This document shows positions 33,597 to 42,053 of a stretch of 64,000 nt of DNA, one piece after another (position 1 is the stretch's first letter; each line of letters starts with the position of its first letter). The notes below the pieces were generated by a model. That model was given only the letters and a program-made list of their open reading frames with translations. It made no database searches and was not told where the DNA came from. Origin of the DNA: JABDJX01 sp039942715 (GTDB taxonomy: Bacteria > Pseudomonadota > Alphaproteobacteria > Rhodobacterales > Rhodobacteraceae); assembly GCA_039942715.1 (NCBI GenBank), contig JBDVBY010000006.1, positions 372,001-436,000 on the forward strand. Direction: 5' to 3'. The position numbers were made by a program, and so were the translations under genes.

Positions 33597-34180
33597 CGCA
33601 GATACCAGTACCAGACGCGGTACGCCTCAAGCATGATCAGAGGGCCAAAGTGGATAAGGGCGGGTGCCGCGCCGTTCCAATCATGCAAAGCGGCCCAGTG
33701 TACCAGCGTCAGCACCGCAGCGGCATAGGTCCAACGTTGCAACCACTTCCACCACGTGCCCATTTTGCGCACAAAGTAATCCATAGATGTCAGTGCCAGC
33801 GGTACGAAAATGAGAAATGCCACCCAGCCGGTCCAGATGTAAAGGCGTGGCAACTCACCAACGACGGTCGTCAAGGACGCCTTGTCCAGCAAATAGAATA
33901 TGGTGTGCAGCAGCGCATAGCCAAAAGACGCCACGCCCAGATAACGGCGGTTGCGTTTCAACCATTGCGGTCCCCGCCACCCCTTGAGCAGCATTGTCAA
34001 AGGAGTCGCCATCATAAGCACGATCAACAACCGTGCAGAGGTTTCGCCGGAAGGGTGAACAAGCTGGTGGAAAATCCGAGGATCATCGGATGTCAGAGCT
34101 GTGAAGGTCATCATAACCCCGAGCGAGGCAAGCACCGCCCAAGTGAGGTAAGGCGAGGTCGCGGCGAAGAAACGTTGCAT
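33575..34180 (-). CDS. Ferric reductase-like transmembrane protein (MsrQ/YedZ type)
   Basis: A 201-residue membrane protein with six helices and conserved heme-ligand histidines: ALLHTIFYLLD (about residue 91), WAALHDWNG and TLVHWAALH (about residues 158-164). WTGWVAFLIFVPLALTSMDYFVRKMG and WKWLQRWTYAAAVL are typical of MsrQ, the quinol-linked heme subunit for periplasmic methionine sulfoxide reductase MsrP. No msrP gene adjoins it, so its partner may be another redox protein. It lies last in a minus-strand block after DoxX, VOC and cytochrome b561 genes. Confidence 0.85.
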   Translation of the reverse strand: MQRFFAATSPYLTWAVLASLGVMMTFTALTSDDPRIFHQLVHPSGETSARLLIVLMMATPLTMLLKGWRGPQWLKRNRRYLGVASFGYALLHTIFYLLDKASLTTVVGELPRLYIWTGWVAFLIFVPLALTSMDYFVRKMGTWWKWLQRWTYAAAVLTLVHWAALHDWNGAAPALIHFGPLIMLEAYRVWYWYLRPRRAVV

Positions 34181-34255
34181 ATCGGGGTCCAGTCAAATCT
34201 GCTTGTTTAATCATACGCCCGAGCCATCGGTTTCCGTCGCAGCTCGGGCGATTTC

Positions 34256-34756
34256 TCACTTCTTGAGCACGGGGATCATGCGCGCCAGCGTGCCGTCCTT
34301 GCGCACGAACTGGTTGAAAATGGCCGCAGCCGCATGGGCCGTGATCAGAGCAAAGAGCACAAGGTTCAAAAGCCAGTGCACATAGCCCAGATCAGCGACG
34401 ACGTTCCATGTCATCCCGCCGGTAACCACCATGCCAATCAGTGCGCCGTAAAGTGCCCAGTGCACAGTTGTCGCAATCTTGGCTTGCATTGGGGATGTAC
34501 CGGGCGCGTGACCGCGCGCACCAAAGCGGTAGCGCAGATAAAGCCGTGCCATCACCGCAAGAAAGATAGTTGACCCAAAGCCCACATGGACCCACGCCAT
34601 GGTCATGTCATTGCCAGCGGGCGTGGTGCCTGTTTGCATGGCTTCAAGAGTGCGCTTCATCGGTTCGTTGAAAAGCCATTGCACCCAGATAGCCGCAAAG
34701 ACGACCCAGTGCAAAATGATCTGTGCGGGGCGGTATGCTGTTGGGCTATTGGTCAT
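34256..34756 (-). CDS. Cytochrome b561-type protein
   Basis: A 166-residue membrane protein with four helices and histidines placed to bind two b-type hemes: ILHWVVFAAIWVQWL (residue 16), AWVHVGFGSTIFLA (about residue 52), TVHWALYGALIGMVV (about residue 95) and ITAHAAAAIFNQFV (about residue 139). This matches the CybB/YceJ family, which oxidises quinol and can pass electrons to superoxide or other acceptors. It begins nine bases after the VOC gene and 75 bases before the MsrQ-like gene, suggesting one operon. Confidence 0.9.
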   Translation of the reverse strand: MTNSPTAYRPAQIILHWVVFAAIWVQWLFNEPMKRTLEAMQTGTTPAGNDMTMAWVHVGFGSTIFLAVMARLYLRYRFGARGHAPGTSPMQAKIATTVHWALYGALIGMVVTGGMTWNVVADLGYVHWLLNLVLFALITAHAAAAIFNQFVRKDGTLARMIPVLKK

Positions 34757-34765
34757 GGGGTTCTC

Positions 34766-35653
34766 CTATTTGGCAGTGCGAAGGGTAGCTGCGACGCCAG
34801 TGGGATCGGTTCCGCGCAAGGCATCGCCGTCTTGGCGCAAATGTGGTGAGGCGATAATCTGGCCGTGTGTGAACAATTCGTAATGTACCAACCCAGCCAT
34901 ATTTTGCGGCATAGGTGGGTTATTGGGACCGGTCCAAATGTTCATGGCCAGACGGTGTGTGTTGGGTGCGCCCGCGCTCATATCGGCAAAGCCCCAAGCG
35001 TCCAGCGACAGATGGCGCTCAAATCCAAGCGTCTCGAACCAGTCCAAAGCAGGCTCGAGGGCCGGCACTTTGAAGTGCAGATGTGCGAGGTAGCTGTCGT
35101 CCGCAATCGGTGCCATCGGGTCTGCGCCCGTTGCATGGGCCAGTTCAGCCCTTACATCCAGCGGGCCGCGTCCAGAATGGGTGTTGCCGTCAACATCGAA
35201 CAAAGTCAGGGCCTTAGACATATCCCCAAAATGGCTAAACCGTTCTGGTGTCTCATAGGTGATCTCAATCTCCAGACCGTCAGGATCACGGAAATAGAGC
35301 GATTTCGCCATCAAATGGTCGGTCGGTGCGACCTGCACGTTCAGGTGGATCAGACGGGTAAGCATGCGCGAAAACTCGGACTGACTGCTTACGCCAATCG
35401 CGACGTGATACATGCCCGTGTAAGGGCCCTCGGCAGGGATATCCGCGCCGGGATGAAGGACGATCAGCGTGCGATCGTTTGTTCCAAGGGCGGTGCCGGG
35501 CGCTGAGTGATCGCATTCGATCAGTCCCAAGGCCGAAGTCCAGAAGGCAACCGCGCGATCAAGGTCAGTGACCTGAAGTTCGACCGCTCCCCAAGAAAGG
35601 CGATCGCTTTGCGGGGACAAGTTTGCATTGGCAGCGGACATAGAATGGAGCAT
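34766..35653 (-). CDS. VOC family ring-cleavage dioxygenase-like protein (CatE type)
   Basis: A 295-residue protein with two vicinal-oxygen-chelate modules, like catechol-2,3-dioxygenase CatE. The first has GAVELQVTDLDRAVAFWTSALG and MYHVAIGV (metal His). YFRDPDGLEIEITYE supplies the metal Glu, and the second module starts at SYLAHLHFKVPALEPALDWF. Start ATG 35653 is used; ATG 35641 is an alternative. It lies 60 bases after doxX. Together with DoxX and a LysR regulator it fits a quinone or phenol response unit; the substrate is inferred only. Confidence 0.83.
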   Translation of the reverse strand: MLHSMSAANANLSPQSDRLSWGAVELQVTDLDRAVAFWTSALGLIECDHSAPGTALGTNDRTLIVLHPGADIPAEGPYTGMYHVAIGVSSQSEFSRMLTRLIHLNVQVAPTDHLMAKSLYFRDPDGLEIEITYETPERFSHFGDMSKALTLFDVDGNTHSGRGPLDVRAELAHATGADPMAPIADDSYLAHLHFKVPALEPALDWFETLGFERHLSLDAWGFADMSAGAPNTHRLAMNIWTGPNNPPMPQNMAGLVHYELFTHGQIIASPHLRQDGDALRGTDPTGVAATLRTAK

Positions 35654-35713
35654 GGGAAGGCAACCTTTTGAAGAAAGAAACGCCCCGGCGGGAGAAACCG
35701 GGGCGCGTTGAGG

Positions 35714-36142
35714 TTAAGCGCGCGGTGCAATCGGCGCTTTGTTCGTGCGCCCCCAGATCACCAAAGCGGCCAGTGCAAACAGGATCACGTTCATCGGCAC
35801 AACTTCGAATTCACCGCGAATGATGTGCAGGCCAGCGGCCAGAACCATGATCACAGCAAGACCAGCGGCGGCCAGTTTCGTCAGATCGGGCATGATGCGT
35901 GTGGCAGAAGGCAGGATCAGACCAAGCGCGCCTGCGACCTCGGCAAGGCCAATGAATTTAATCAGTAAGAAGGGCGCGTTTTCGGCCCAGCCCATGCCCA
36001 TCGCGACCAATTCAGCTGAACCAGACATCAGCTTGGTGGCACCTGCCATCAGGAACATCGCGGCCAATAGGGCTTGGGCGACCCACAGTCCAATAGTCCA
36101 GCCCTTGCTGGTCTGTACGGGGTTTGTGTCAATTGTTGTCAT
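35714..36142 (-). CDS. DoxX family membrane protein
   Basis: A 142-residue protein with four membrane helices. WVAQALLAAMFLMAGATKLM and FIGLAEVAGALGLILPSATRI are DoxX signatures. DoxX-type proteins act with thiol-oxidoreductases or quinol-linked enzymes. It is the first gene of the minus-strand block that runs through VOC and cytochrome b561 to the MsrQ-like gene, and it is divergent from the LysR gene, from which it is separated by 118 bases with a palindrome. Confidence 0.9.
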   Translation of the reverse strand: MTTIDTNPVQTSKGWTIGLWVAQALLAAMFLMAGATKLMSGSAELVAMGMGWAENAPFLLIKFIGLAEVAGALGLILPSATRIMPDLTKLAAAGLAVIMVLAAGLHIIRGEFEVVPMNVILFALAALVIWGRTNKAPIAPRA

Positions 36143-36209
36143 GTCGTTCTCTTTCCAAAAAAGCGCTTATGCAGCGTGTTGTGATGAGAACAGGAATAAA
36201 CCTTTCCAT

Positions 36210-36223
36210 TAATGACATCATTA
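36210..36223. promoter_or_regulatory. Inverted repeat in the LysR-DoxX divergent promoter
   Basis: TAATGA-CA-TCATTA, six-base arms with two bases between, lies 38 bases before the LysR ATG and 68 bases before doxX, in an A+T-rich stretch. Its place and symmetry suit the LysR-type regulator encoded next to it. Confidence 0.4.
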
Positions 36224-36260
36224 GGCTATTTGTTTACTTACCATTTACTGTGAGTTGATC

Positions 36261-37157
36261 ATGGACACACTTCTAAGCCTGCGTGTTTTTGCTGAAGTCG
36301 CTGAACACAAGAACTTCTCTGCCGTCGCAGAGCGCCTTAACATCTCTCCTGCGATGACCAGTAAGCATGTCAAACATGTTGAGGCGCGCGTCGGTGCGCG
36401 TCTGCTCAACCGTAACAGTCGCAACGTCAGCCTGACCGAGGCAGGTGCGCAGTATCTGCAAACGATCCGCCCTTTGCTTGACGGGCTGTCTGAGGCCGAA
36501 GCGCAATTGACCACAGACCGCCTGTCGCCGCGCGGTACGCTCAGAATGTCGATGCCCGTTTGGATGTCCAATCCGGCTTTTGCGAAAATCCTGACCGCCT
36601 ATCATCAGAAAAACCCGCATGTGACTTTTGTTATCGACTTAAGTGGCCGCAAGATAAACATGGTTGAAGAGGGCGTCGATCTGGCACTTCGCGTCGCGTT
36701 CAAACTGGACGATGGGCTGATCGCGCGAAAACTGGCAGAGGTCACGTTTCAGTTGGTGGCAGCGCCTAAGTTCCTAGACGGCTTTCGCCGCCCCGAAACC
36801 CCAGACGATCTGAACAACGCCCCGATGCTTGCGTACTCTCAAGTTGCAGCAGACGGGCGCATCAAATTTGGTGGCGAAAAGGGGATGGATATTAAACTCC
36901 GGCCAATTTTGGTAAGCTCTAACGAAAGCATCCTTCATCAAGCGGCTGTTGCTGGCATGGGTTTTGCCATGCTTCCAAACTGGGCAGCTCAGAACGACTT
37001 GAATGAAGGTCGACTTGAAGCGGTGTTGCCGATGATTGCATGGCCAAAATTACATATTCAGGCGATTTACGCTGATCGTAGCTATCTACCTGCCAAGGTA
37101 AGAAGTTTTCTGGATTTCTTAGCTGGACCGGATGGGTTCTCCGCCGTTTTGAAGTAG
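36261..37157 (+). CDS. LysR family transcriptional regulator
   Basis: A 298-residue regulator. The N-terminal winged helix is LLSLRVFAEVAEHKNFSAVAERL with SPAMTSKHVKHVEARVGARL as recognition region (residues 20-50). The substrate-binding domain follows from about residue 90 (RGTLRMSMPVWM). ATG 36261 is used; the TTG at 36255 is less likely. It resembles the AaeR/PecT-like group. It is divergent from doxX and probably controls the DoxX-VOC-cytochrome b561-MsrQ block. Confidence 0.92.
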   Translation: MDTLLSLRVFAEVAEHKNFSAVAERLNISPAMTSKHVKHVEARVGARLLNRNSRNVSLTEAGAQYLQTIRPLLDGLSEAEAQLTTDRLSPRGTLRMSMPVWMSNPAFAKILTAYHQKNPHVTFVIDLSGRKINMVEEGVDLALRVAFKLDDGLIARKLAEVTFQLVAAPKFLDGFRRPETPDDLNNAPMLAYSQVAADGRIKFGGEKGMDIKLRPILVSSNESILHQAAVAGMGFAMLPNWAAQNDLNEGRLEAVLPMIAWPKLHIQAIYADRSYLPAKVRSFLDFLAGPDGFSAVLK

Positions 37158-37314
37158 TGTACCGATAACCAAATGTATGACCTAGGCGGCCAAGTCTTTT
37201 AGTTTATCACAATCGTGCCGCGCATCGCAGACCATAGAGAAATTCCTATTCGCGTCGTTGTTCATTTCCGGCTGGCGAAAGGAATGGATAGCGGCCATTC
37301 AAATCATAAGTGTC

Positions 37315-37390
37315 AACGGCAGCTTCGTCCGCATTGCGGTCACTCGCTGATGCCAGACCCGATGTCTGCTTTGCGGACAAAGCTGCCGTT
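37315..37390. repeat. Long imperfect hairpin between LysR and aquaporin genes
   Basis: AACGGCAGCTTCGTCCGCA (37315-37333) and TGCGGACAAAGCTGCCGTT (37372-37390) pair over 19 bases with one mismatch, around 38 bases. It lies in the 376-base gap 37158-37533 between two genes that converge; otherwise that gap holds no gene I can support. Confidence 0.65.
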
Positions 37391-37533
37391 TGCAATTTAC
37401 GCCTGAAAGGCTGCTTTCGCATTTAGCAGATCAGTCTTAGCGGCCCATTCTTTACGAAACCGCAGAAAATACTGAAGCTAGTTGGAAGTTGTCCGCCAAG
37501 AAGGCACATCATGCACCGCCTTGGCGAAAAGAC

Positions 37534-38625
37534 CTAGGTTTCTTGGGCCAGCGCTTTGGCTTGCGAAATCCAATTGTCGCGTGTTGCGCGCCCTTTGAAG
37601 CCCTCTAGGTTGTCATCGACCCAGGCAGCTTCAGCTGGCGTCCACGCCCCCACCTGATCAAAGTGATAGTAGCCCAAGCTGTTCAAAAGTTCTTCCATGG
37701 CGGGACCGACACCATTGATTTCCTTGAGGTCATCAGCAACACCACCGCGCGGCCCTTCCAGACCCTGAGGCTTGCTTGCTTCACCAGAGAAAGCTGCAGC
37801 AGCAACCGGCGCAGCAACAGCACTAGATGCTTTTGATTTGCCCTCGCACTTTGCAAGATCAGCAGACAACTGATCGCGCTCCTTCTTTAAAGCATCACGC
37901 TCAGCACGTAAGCCTGTGCTCTCGTCGGACTCTGCGTCTCCATCCGATGGCGCATCAAGCATTCCGGATTTGAACAAAAGGCCAGCACCAACAGCGCCTA
38001 TGACAGGAGCAATGATAAACATTGGCAGCTGCACGATTGACCAAATGCCAGAAAATAATGCGGGCCCAATTGAACGTGCTGGGTTCACGGACACGCCGGT
38101 TATGTTGATGCCGACGAGGTGAATGACAACAAGCGTAAGTCCGATAGCCAGGCCTGCCATTGCGGCAGGCGCACCTGTGCTTGTTGCGCCCAAGATAACT
38201 GCCATAAATAAGAATGTAGCGACCACTTCAAAGACGAAGGCAGAAATGAACCCATACTCTCCAAGGTATCCTTCGCCCCACCCATTTTGTCCCAAACCAT
38301 TGGACGCAATGGTGTAATCAGCTTTACCGTTCGCGATGATTAGGAGAACAAGCGCTGCGACTATCGCACCGGCAACCTGCGCAATTATGTACTTTATGGC
38401 CTCTGGCATCTCCATTCGGCCTGCGGCAACCATGCCAAGTGAAACGGCAGGATTAATATGGCAGCCTGAAACCGCCCCTATGCCGTAAGCCATCCCAATC
38501 AACGCCAGACCGAACGCGAAACTAATCCCCGTAAACCCAATGTCACTTCCCGCCATGACCGCCGCTCCGCAGCCAAACAGCACTAAGGTGAATGTCCCTA
38601 TGAATTCTGCAACTTGCTTGTTCAT
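37534..38625 (-). CDS. Aquaporin with C-terminal coiled-coil and helix-hairpin-helix-like extension
   Basis: A 363-residue MIP-family channel, far longer than AqpZ (about 230). Residues 1-230 carry six helices and both NPA boxes (SGCHINPAVSLGM and GVSVNPARSIGPALF), with the AqpZ-like start NKQVAEFIGTFTLVLFGCG, so water passage is likely. Residues 240-265 (ERDALKKERDQLSADLAKCE) form a short coiled coil. Residues 300-360 (DDLKEINGVGPAMEELLNSL and RATRDNWISQAKALA) match the small helix-hairpin-helix-like module that in alphaproteobacteria is appended to NuoE and other proteins. The fusion is unusual. It converges on the LysR gene. Confidence 0.9.
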   Translation of the reverse strand: MNKQVAEFIGTFTLVLFGCGAAVMAGSDIGFTGISFAFGLALIGMAYGIGAVSGCHINPAVSLGMVAAGRMEMPEAIKYIIAQVAGAIVAALVLLIIANGKADYTIASNGLGQNGWGEGYLGEYGFISAFVFEVVATFLFMAVILGATSTGAPAAMAGLAIGLTLVVIHLVGINITGVSVNPARSIGPALFSGIWSIVQLPMFIIAPVIGAVGAGLLFKSGMLDAPSDGDAESDESTGLRAERDALKKERDQLSADLAKCEGKSKASSAVAAPVAAAAFSGEASKPQGLEGPRGGVADDLKEINGVGPAMEELLNSLGYYHFDQVGAWTPAEAAWVDDNLEGFKGRATRDNWISQAKALAQET

Positions 38626-38775
38626 TGTCTTTCCTTCCCCGAATCAATGGCGTCACGGTAAGTGGAAACTGGCTCCTAGCTAGGGGAATAGTTTCTGCAT
38701 CTCATCAAATTTTAGAGTTCACTCGCGGCGAAAGCTGAACAAATCGGCTAGATTTCGACCAATGAATGCCCATAT

Positions 38776-39498
38776 ATGCGCATAAGGTGGCGCAGAAATC
38801 GGCATGAAGAGCAGGTTAAACATTTGAAATTTGATAGTAAATTGCAGGACGAGATATGCGATCAACTCTTGCTTGCCATGCCAGGTAAATCGACCACAAT
38901 ACTCGATCAGTTGACTGACGACGGGATGACGGATCGAGACCTATATCTAAATTTGCTCGCAGCCACTGCTCGACGCATGGGAGAGCTTTGGGACAATGAC
39001 AAAGCATCGTTCTTGTACATTCAATGCGCCATGCAACGGATTGAAACCATCCTGCGAGATCAGATGCCGCCCGAACCAACAAGTGCAAAAGACTTTCGAC
39101 GCAATGCCATCTTCGCCACTCTTCCAAATGAAGCTCATACGATTGGACTGAACATGGCAGCTTCGATCCAGCGTTCCAAAGGATGGAATATTGAGCTTCT
39201 GCGGCGTTTGGCTACCAGGCCTCTCTTAAATGCTATCCAAGAGTCTGAAGCAACAATCCTCGGCATTTCAATTGGTTCGAGCAAATCTGTTCGCGACCTA
39301 TACTCAGTCGTGGACATGGTAAGAGCCCGCCGTCCTGACATCAGGATATTGGTGTCAGGTTCGCTTGTTGCTACAGACCCAAAGCCTTTCCAGGAGTTGC
39401 GCGTTGATGCCATTACTTCTGAATTCTCCGATGGCGAGAGGATACTAGAAGGCTTTGCTGCATCGACAGCTCGTATCACATCAAAGACGTTCTCTTAA
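38776..39498 (+). CDS. PpaA/AerR-like B12-binding (SCHIC) regulator
   Basis: A 240-residue sensor-type protein. Residues 60-80 (ARRMGELWDNDKASFLYIQ) and the segment FATLPNEAHTIGLNMAASIQR (about residue 125) match PpaA/AerR proteins of purple bacteria, where the ExHxxG motif binds cobalamin or heme. RDLYSVVDMVRARRPDIRILVSGSLV is the second half of the Rossmann-like domain. No photosynthesis genes lie in the window, so the target is unknown. The ATG at 38776 is uncertain, because the first 18 residues are basic and do not look like family sequence. It is divergent from the aquaporin gene. Confidence 0.8.
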   Translation: MRIRWRRNRHEEQVKHLKFDSKLQDEICDQLLLAMPGKSTTILDQLTDDGMTDRDLYLNLLAATARRMGELWDNDKASFLYIQCAMQRIETILRDQMPPEPTSAKDFRRNAIFATLPNEAHTIGLNMAASIQRSKGWNIELLRRLATRPLLNAIQESEATILGISIGSSKSVRDLYSVVDMVRARRPDIRILVSGSLVATDPKPFQELRVDAITSEFSDGERILEGFAASTARITSKTFS

Positions 39499-39869
39499 AA
39501 AACGGCTTGTACCAGGATCATGATCACACCGGCTACCAGGACGTACCCAATATCAACTAGCAAAGCATACTGAGTTTTTCTGGCAAACGATCCGCTTGAA
39601 AACACAAAGAGCCCTGCTGCCACTATTGCGATAACAGCTGTTCCAAGAGCGTTCATTGAGGCTGTAAGGCCCACAACCATTGAAAGCGCTAACAAGGCAC
39701 ATGCTTGTGAGATCATTGCATCAATGGGCATGCTTTCGGCGTTTCCTAGTTCTACGCCGGTGCCTTCAGCCCACTTAGTCCCAAATGCTTTAGGGCTATA
39801 CCAGTACCATCCACCCAAAAACGCCAGGACGGCACCAACAACGATTGCGATCCAATTCACCGGTTCCAT
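39495..39869 (-). CDS. DUF1761 family membrane protein
   Basis: A 124-residue protein with four membrane helices. MEPVNWIAIVVGAVLAFLGG followed by WYWYSPKAFGTKWAE (residues 20-35) is the DUF1761 hallmark. The function is unknown. ATG 39869 is chosen since SD GGAGAG lies before it; the longer frame adds nonspecific residues. Its end overlaps the end of the PpaA/AerR-like gene by four bases on the opposite strand. Confidence 0.85.
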   Translation of the reverse strand: MEPVNWIAIVVGAVLAFLGGWYWYSPKAFGTKWAEGTGVELGNAESMPIDAMISQACALLALSMVVGLTASMNALGTAVIAIVAAGLFVFSSGSFARKTQYALLVDIGYVLVAGVIMILVQAVF

Positions 39870-40341
39870 GTCACTCTCCTTCTTCGATTTTTGCGGAGCG
39901 TAACACATATGCACTCTACGGGCGCTGATTTTGTCTCATGGGGTTGGGGAAGACAGGGCTGACACCAAAACCGGTGGCCGAAAAGCCGAAATGTATATTG
40001 TGAGTTGTAAGCGATCTCCATGCTGAAAAAAGCGGTCATAAACCCAATCAAGTGGTTCACTCTTAGATCAGTGGATATCCAAAATTTGCATGCAGGAGAC
40101 AATCTGCAGGCGCAAATGTCCAAACAAGAGGGCGAAACAAAAGAGGCGAACCGTTAGGCCCGCCACTTAAGTATACGTGTGAGAGTAAAGTAGTTTGAAT
40201 CTGATGTTCAACCTTGGCGAGAAATAGGCAACGTTAAGAAATCTTTAAGATGCGCACCTAGACTCAGGTAGCGTCGCATTCTAGCCATGATCAATACTTA
40301 GTCAGATTGAAGCACACCTGAATTTAGATCGGATAAAATCA

Positions 40342-40449
40342 ATGGATAGCCTGCTCTCGAGCCCAATCGCCGTTGCCGCGTTTCTCTGCGGAGTCGCCGC
40401 AATTTACGTCGTCATCAGACGCACTATGAATAAACGCGACGACAATTGA
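40342..40449 (+). CDS. Possible 35-residue membrane peptide
   Basis: MDSLLSSPIAVAAFLCGVAA continues as one hydrophobic helix of about 20 residues and ends in the basic tail RRTMNKRDDN, the layout of small single-pass proteins with an inside-positive C-terminus. The upstream SD is weak. It lies in the 672-base gap 39870-40541, which otherwise holds nothing I can call. Confidence 0.35.
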   Translation: MDSLLSSPIAVAAFLCGVAAIYVVIRRTMNKRDDN

Positions 40450-40541
40450 AGCACGTTTAGTTCCCAAACTATAGTCATATCTTCGGTCGTTCCCCACGCG
40501 CATGTGAATTACAATTCACTAGTAGCGGGCTACGATGGCGC

Positions 40542-41279
40542 ATGGATAATTTAAAGACGAGTATAGGCAGGCGCATCGCTCGATATCTGGAAGCGCCTAA
40601 GTCGAACTACATGCCCTTCGCCATCACGTCAAAGGATATGTTGTGCAGCACTCTGCAGCCTGGAGATATTCTGCTCGTGGAAGGCAATACGCGAGTGTCC
40701 ACGGCAATTAAGTACTTAACGCAGTCAACATGGTCACATTCCGCCTTTTACGTAGGTGATCACCAACAAGATGGTGAACTCATAGAAGCGCACCTAGAAA
40801 AAGGTGTCATCCGCGTCCCGCTTGCGAAATACGATGATTTCAATACTCGCATATGCCGCCCTGTCGGACTATCCGACTCTGAAATTGGCCGGGTCGTGGA
40901 TTGCGTCAAAGAGAGTCTTGGGCGGACATATGATTTAAAGCATATCTGGGATTTAGCACGCTATCTTTTGCCTCAACCCCCTGTGCCAGAACGGTTTCGG
41001 CGAAGAATGCTGGCCCTTGGGTCTGGTGATCCAAGCCGAGCGATTTGCTCAACTCTTATCGCAGAGGCATTTCAGAGAATCGGCTACCCGATTTTGCCAG
41101 GGACGCAGGTCGGACCAAATGCAGAAGTGATTTTACAGATCCGCCACCATTCCCTGTTTGTCCCACGTGACTTCGATTTGTCGCCCTACTTCCGAGTCGT
41201 AAAACCCACGATTGTGCATGGCTTTGATCACAAAGCACTAAGCTGGCACGGTTCTACGAGTTCCAACGCTACCGATTGA
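40542..41279 (+). CDS. YiiX/YebB-like NlpC/P60 cysteine hydrolase
   Basis: A 245-residue permuted papain-fold protein. LQPGDILLVEGNTRVSTAIKYLTQSTWSHSAFYVG (about residues 38-72) carries the catalytic His, ELIEAHLEKGV the Glu, and the Cys is in RAICSTLIAEAFQRIGYPI (about residue 168). Members act as amidases or acyl-transferring enzymes on lipids or peptides. There is no signal peptide. ATG 40542 stands alone between the small-peptide region and a terminator that faces cytochrome P460. The substrate is unknown. Confidence 0.85.
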   Translation: MDNLKTSIGRRIARYLEAPKSNYMPFAITSKDMLCSTLQPGDILLVEGNTRVSTAIKYLTQSTWSHSAFYVGDHQQDGELIEAHLEKGVIRVPLAKYDDFNTRICRPVGLSDSEIGRVVDCVKESLGRTYDLKHIWDLARYLLPQPPVPERFRRRMLALGSGDPSRAICSTLIAEAFQRIGYPILPGTQVGPNAEVILQIRHHSLFVPRDFDLSPYFRVVKPTIVHGFDHKALSWHGSTSSNATD

Positions 41280-41289
41280 ACTGAATGAT

Positions 41290-41313
41290 AGGGGGGAGCG
41301 CGAGCCCCCCCTT
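41290..41313. terminator. Bidirectional hairpin between convergent genes
   Basis: AGGGGGG and CCCCCCT-type arms pair around AGCGCGAG (41290-41312), 11 bases after the YiiX-like stop and about 45 bases before the P460 stop. The T-run is short in either direction. Confidence 0.6.
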
Positions 41314-41356
41314 AGTACCGGTTGCGACGCGCAAGCCGCGAAATCAAGGCAGCATC

Positions 41357-41899
41357 TTACTTAGTCATAGCCGCAGTGATGTGGTCGCTGGTAAAGACAT
41401 AGTCATCCACACCTGAGTGGCAGGCGATACAGCCTTGATCCGCGCCTTTAGCCACACGTCCCGCAAGCTGCATACCCTTCGGGTTTTTGTCGAGTGTACC
41501 ATCGGAAAGATACTTGACCCAGAACCAATCCTGATTGTCAGCGTCAAACCCTTCTTCCCGCCGGAACATCACTGTTACCGCGCCAAGATGTTTTGACGGG
41601 TCAGCAAGAACTTCGTCGGCTGTCACATCTTCAGGTCCGTAGTTCCGCTTCACAATTAAATCGCCTGTGTGTCCTTCAATCGTTGCTTCGGTGTAAAACG
41701 TCTCCAGCATCACTCCATGTGGAGGACCACCTTCGTAAGGCGTAGCCATTACAGCTCCATCGCCCACCAGCTTTCCAGCTGCCATCACCTCCCAGAGCAA
41801 CGCCGCATAAGCCGCGTCCGCCTCAGTTCCAAATTCCTGTGCATTTACTATTCCCGCCGATGCAACAAGACCGACCAATCCTGCAACTGTTTTTTTCAT
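41357..41899 (-). CDS. Cytochrome P460 family periplasmic heme protein
   Basis: A 180-residue exported c-type cytochrome. MKKTVAGLVGLVASAGIVNA is a signal peptide. The heme-binding motif CIACHSG lies near the C-terminus (about residues 158-164), and the family pattern PPHGVMLETFYT and GAVTVMFRREEGFDADNQDWFW is present. P460 proteins oxidise hydroxylamine or detoxify NO; the defining heme cross-linking lysine cannot be verified by eye. SD GGGAGG precedes the ATG. It is divergent from a small secreted protein gene. Confidence 0.87.
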   Translation of the reverse strand: MKKTVAGLVGLVASAGIVNAQEFGTEADAAYAALLWEVMAAGKLVGDGAVMATPYEGGPPHGVMLETFYTEATIEGHTGDLIVKRNYGPEDVTADEVLADPSKHLGAVTVMFRREEGFDADNQDWFWVKYLSDGTLDKNPKGMQLAGRVAKGADQGCIACHSGVDDYVFTSDHITAAMTK

Positions 41900-42053
41900 T
41901 CAATCCTCCCATAGTCCCTTGCGCCATGTCCGCAATGCCAAAACTGTAGACCTTCCGATGATCACGGAAAGTCAATTGATCCTGACATTTGAGTGAACCG
42001 TTCGTGTAGACTTGTGATTGGCATTCGCCACTGCTCAAGGCGAACCTAGCTGT

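Noticed and set aside
37215..37406. 63-codon frame covering the long hairpin
   Set aside because: Its sequence is dominated by the inverted repeat and it lacks a ribosome site.
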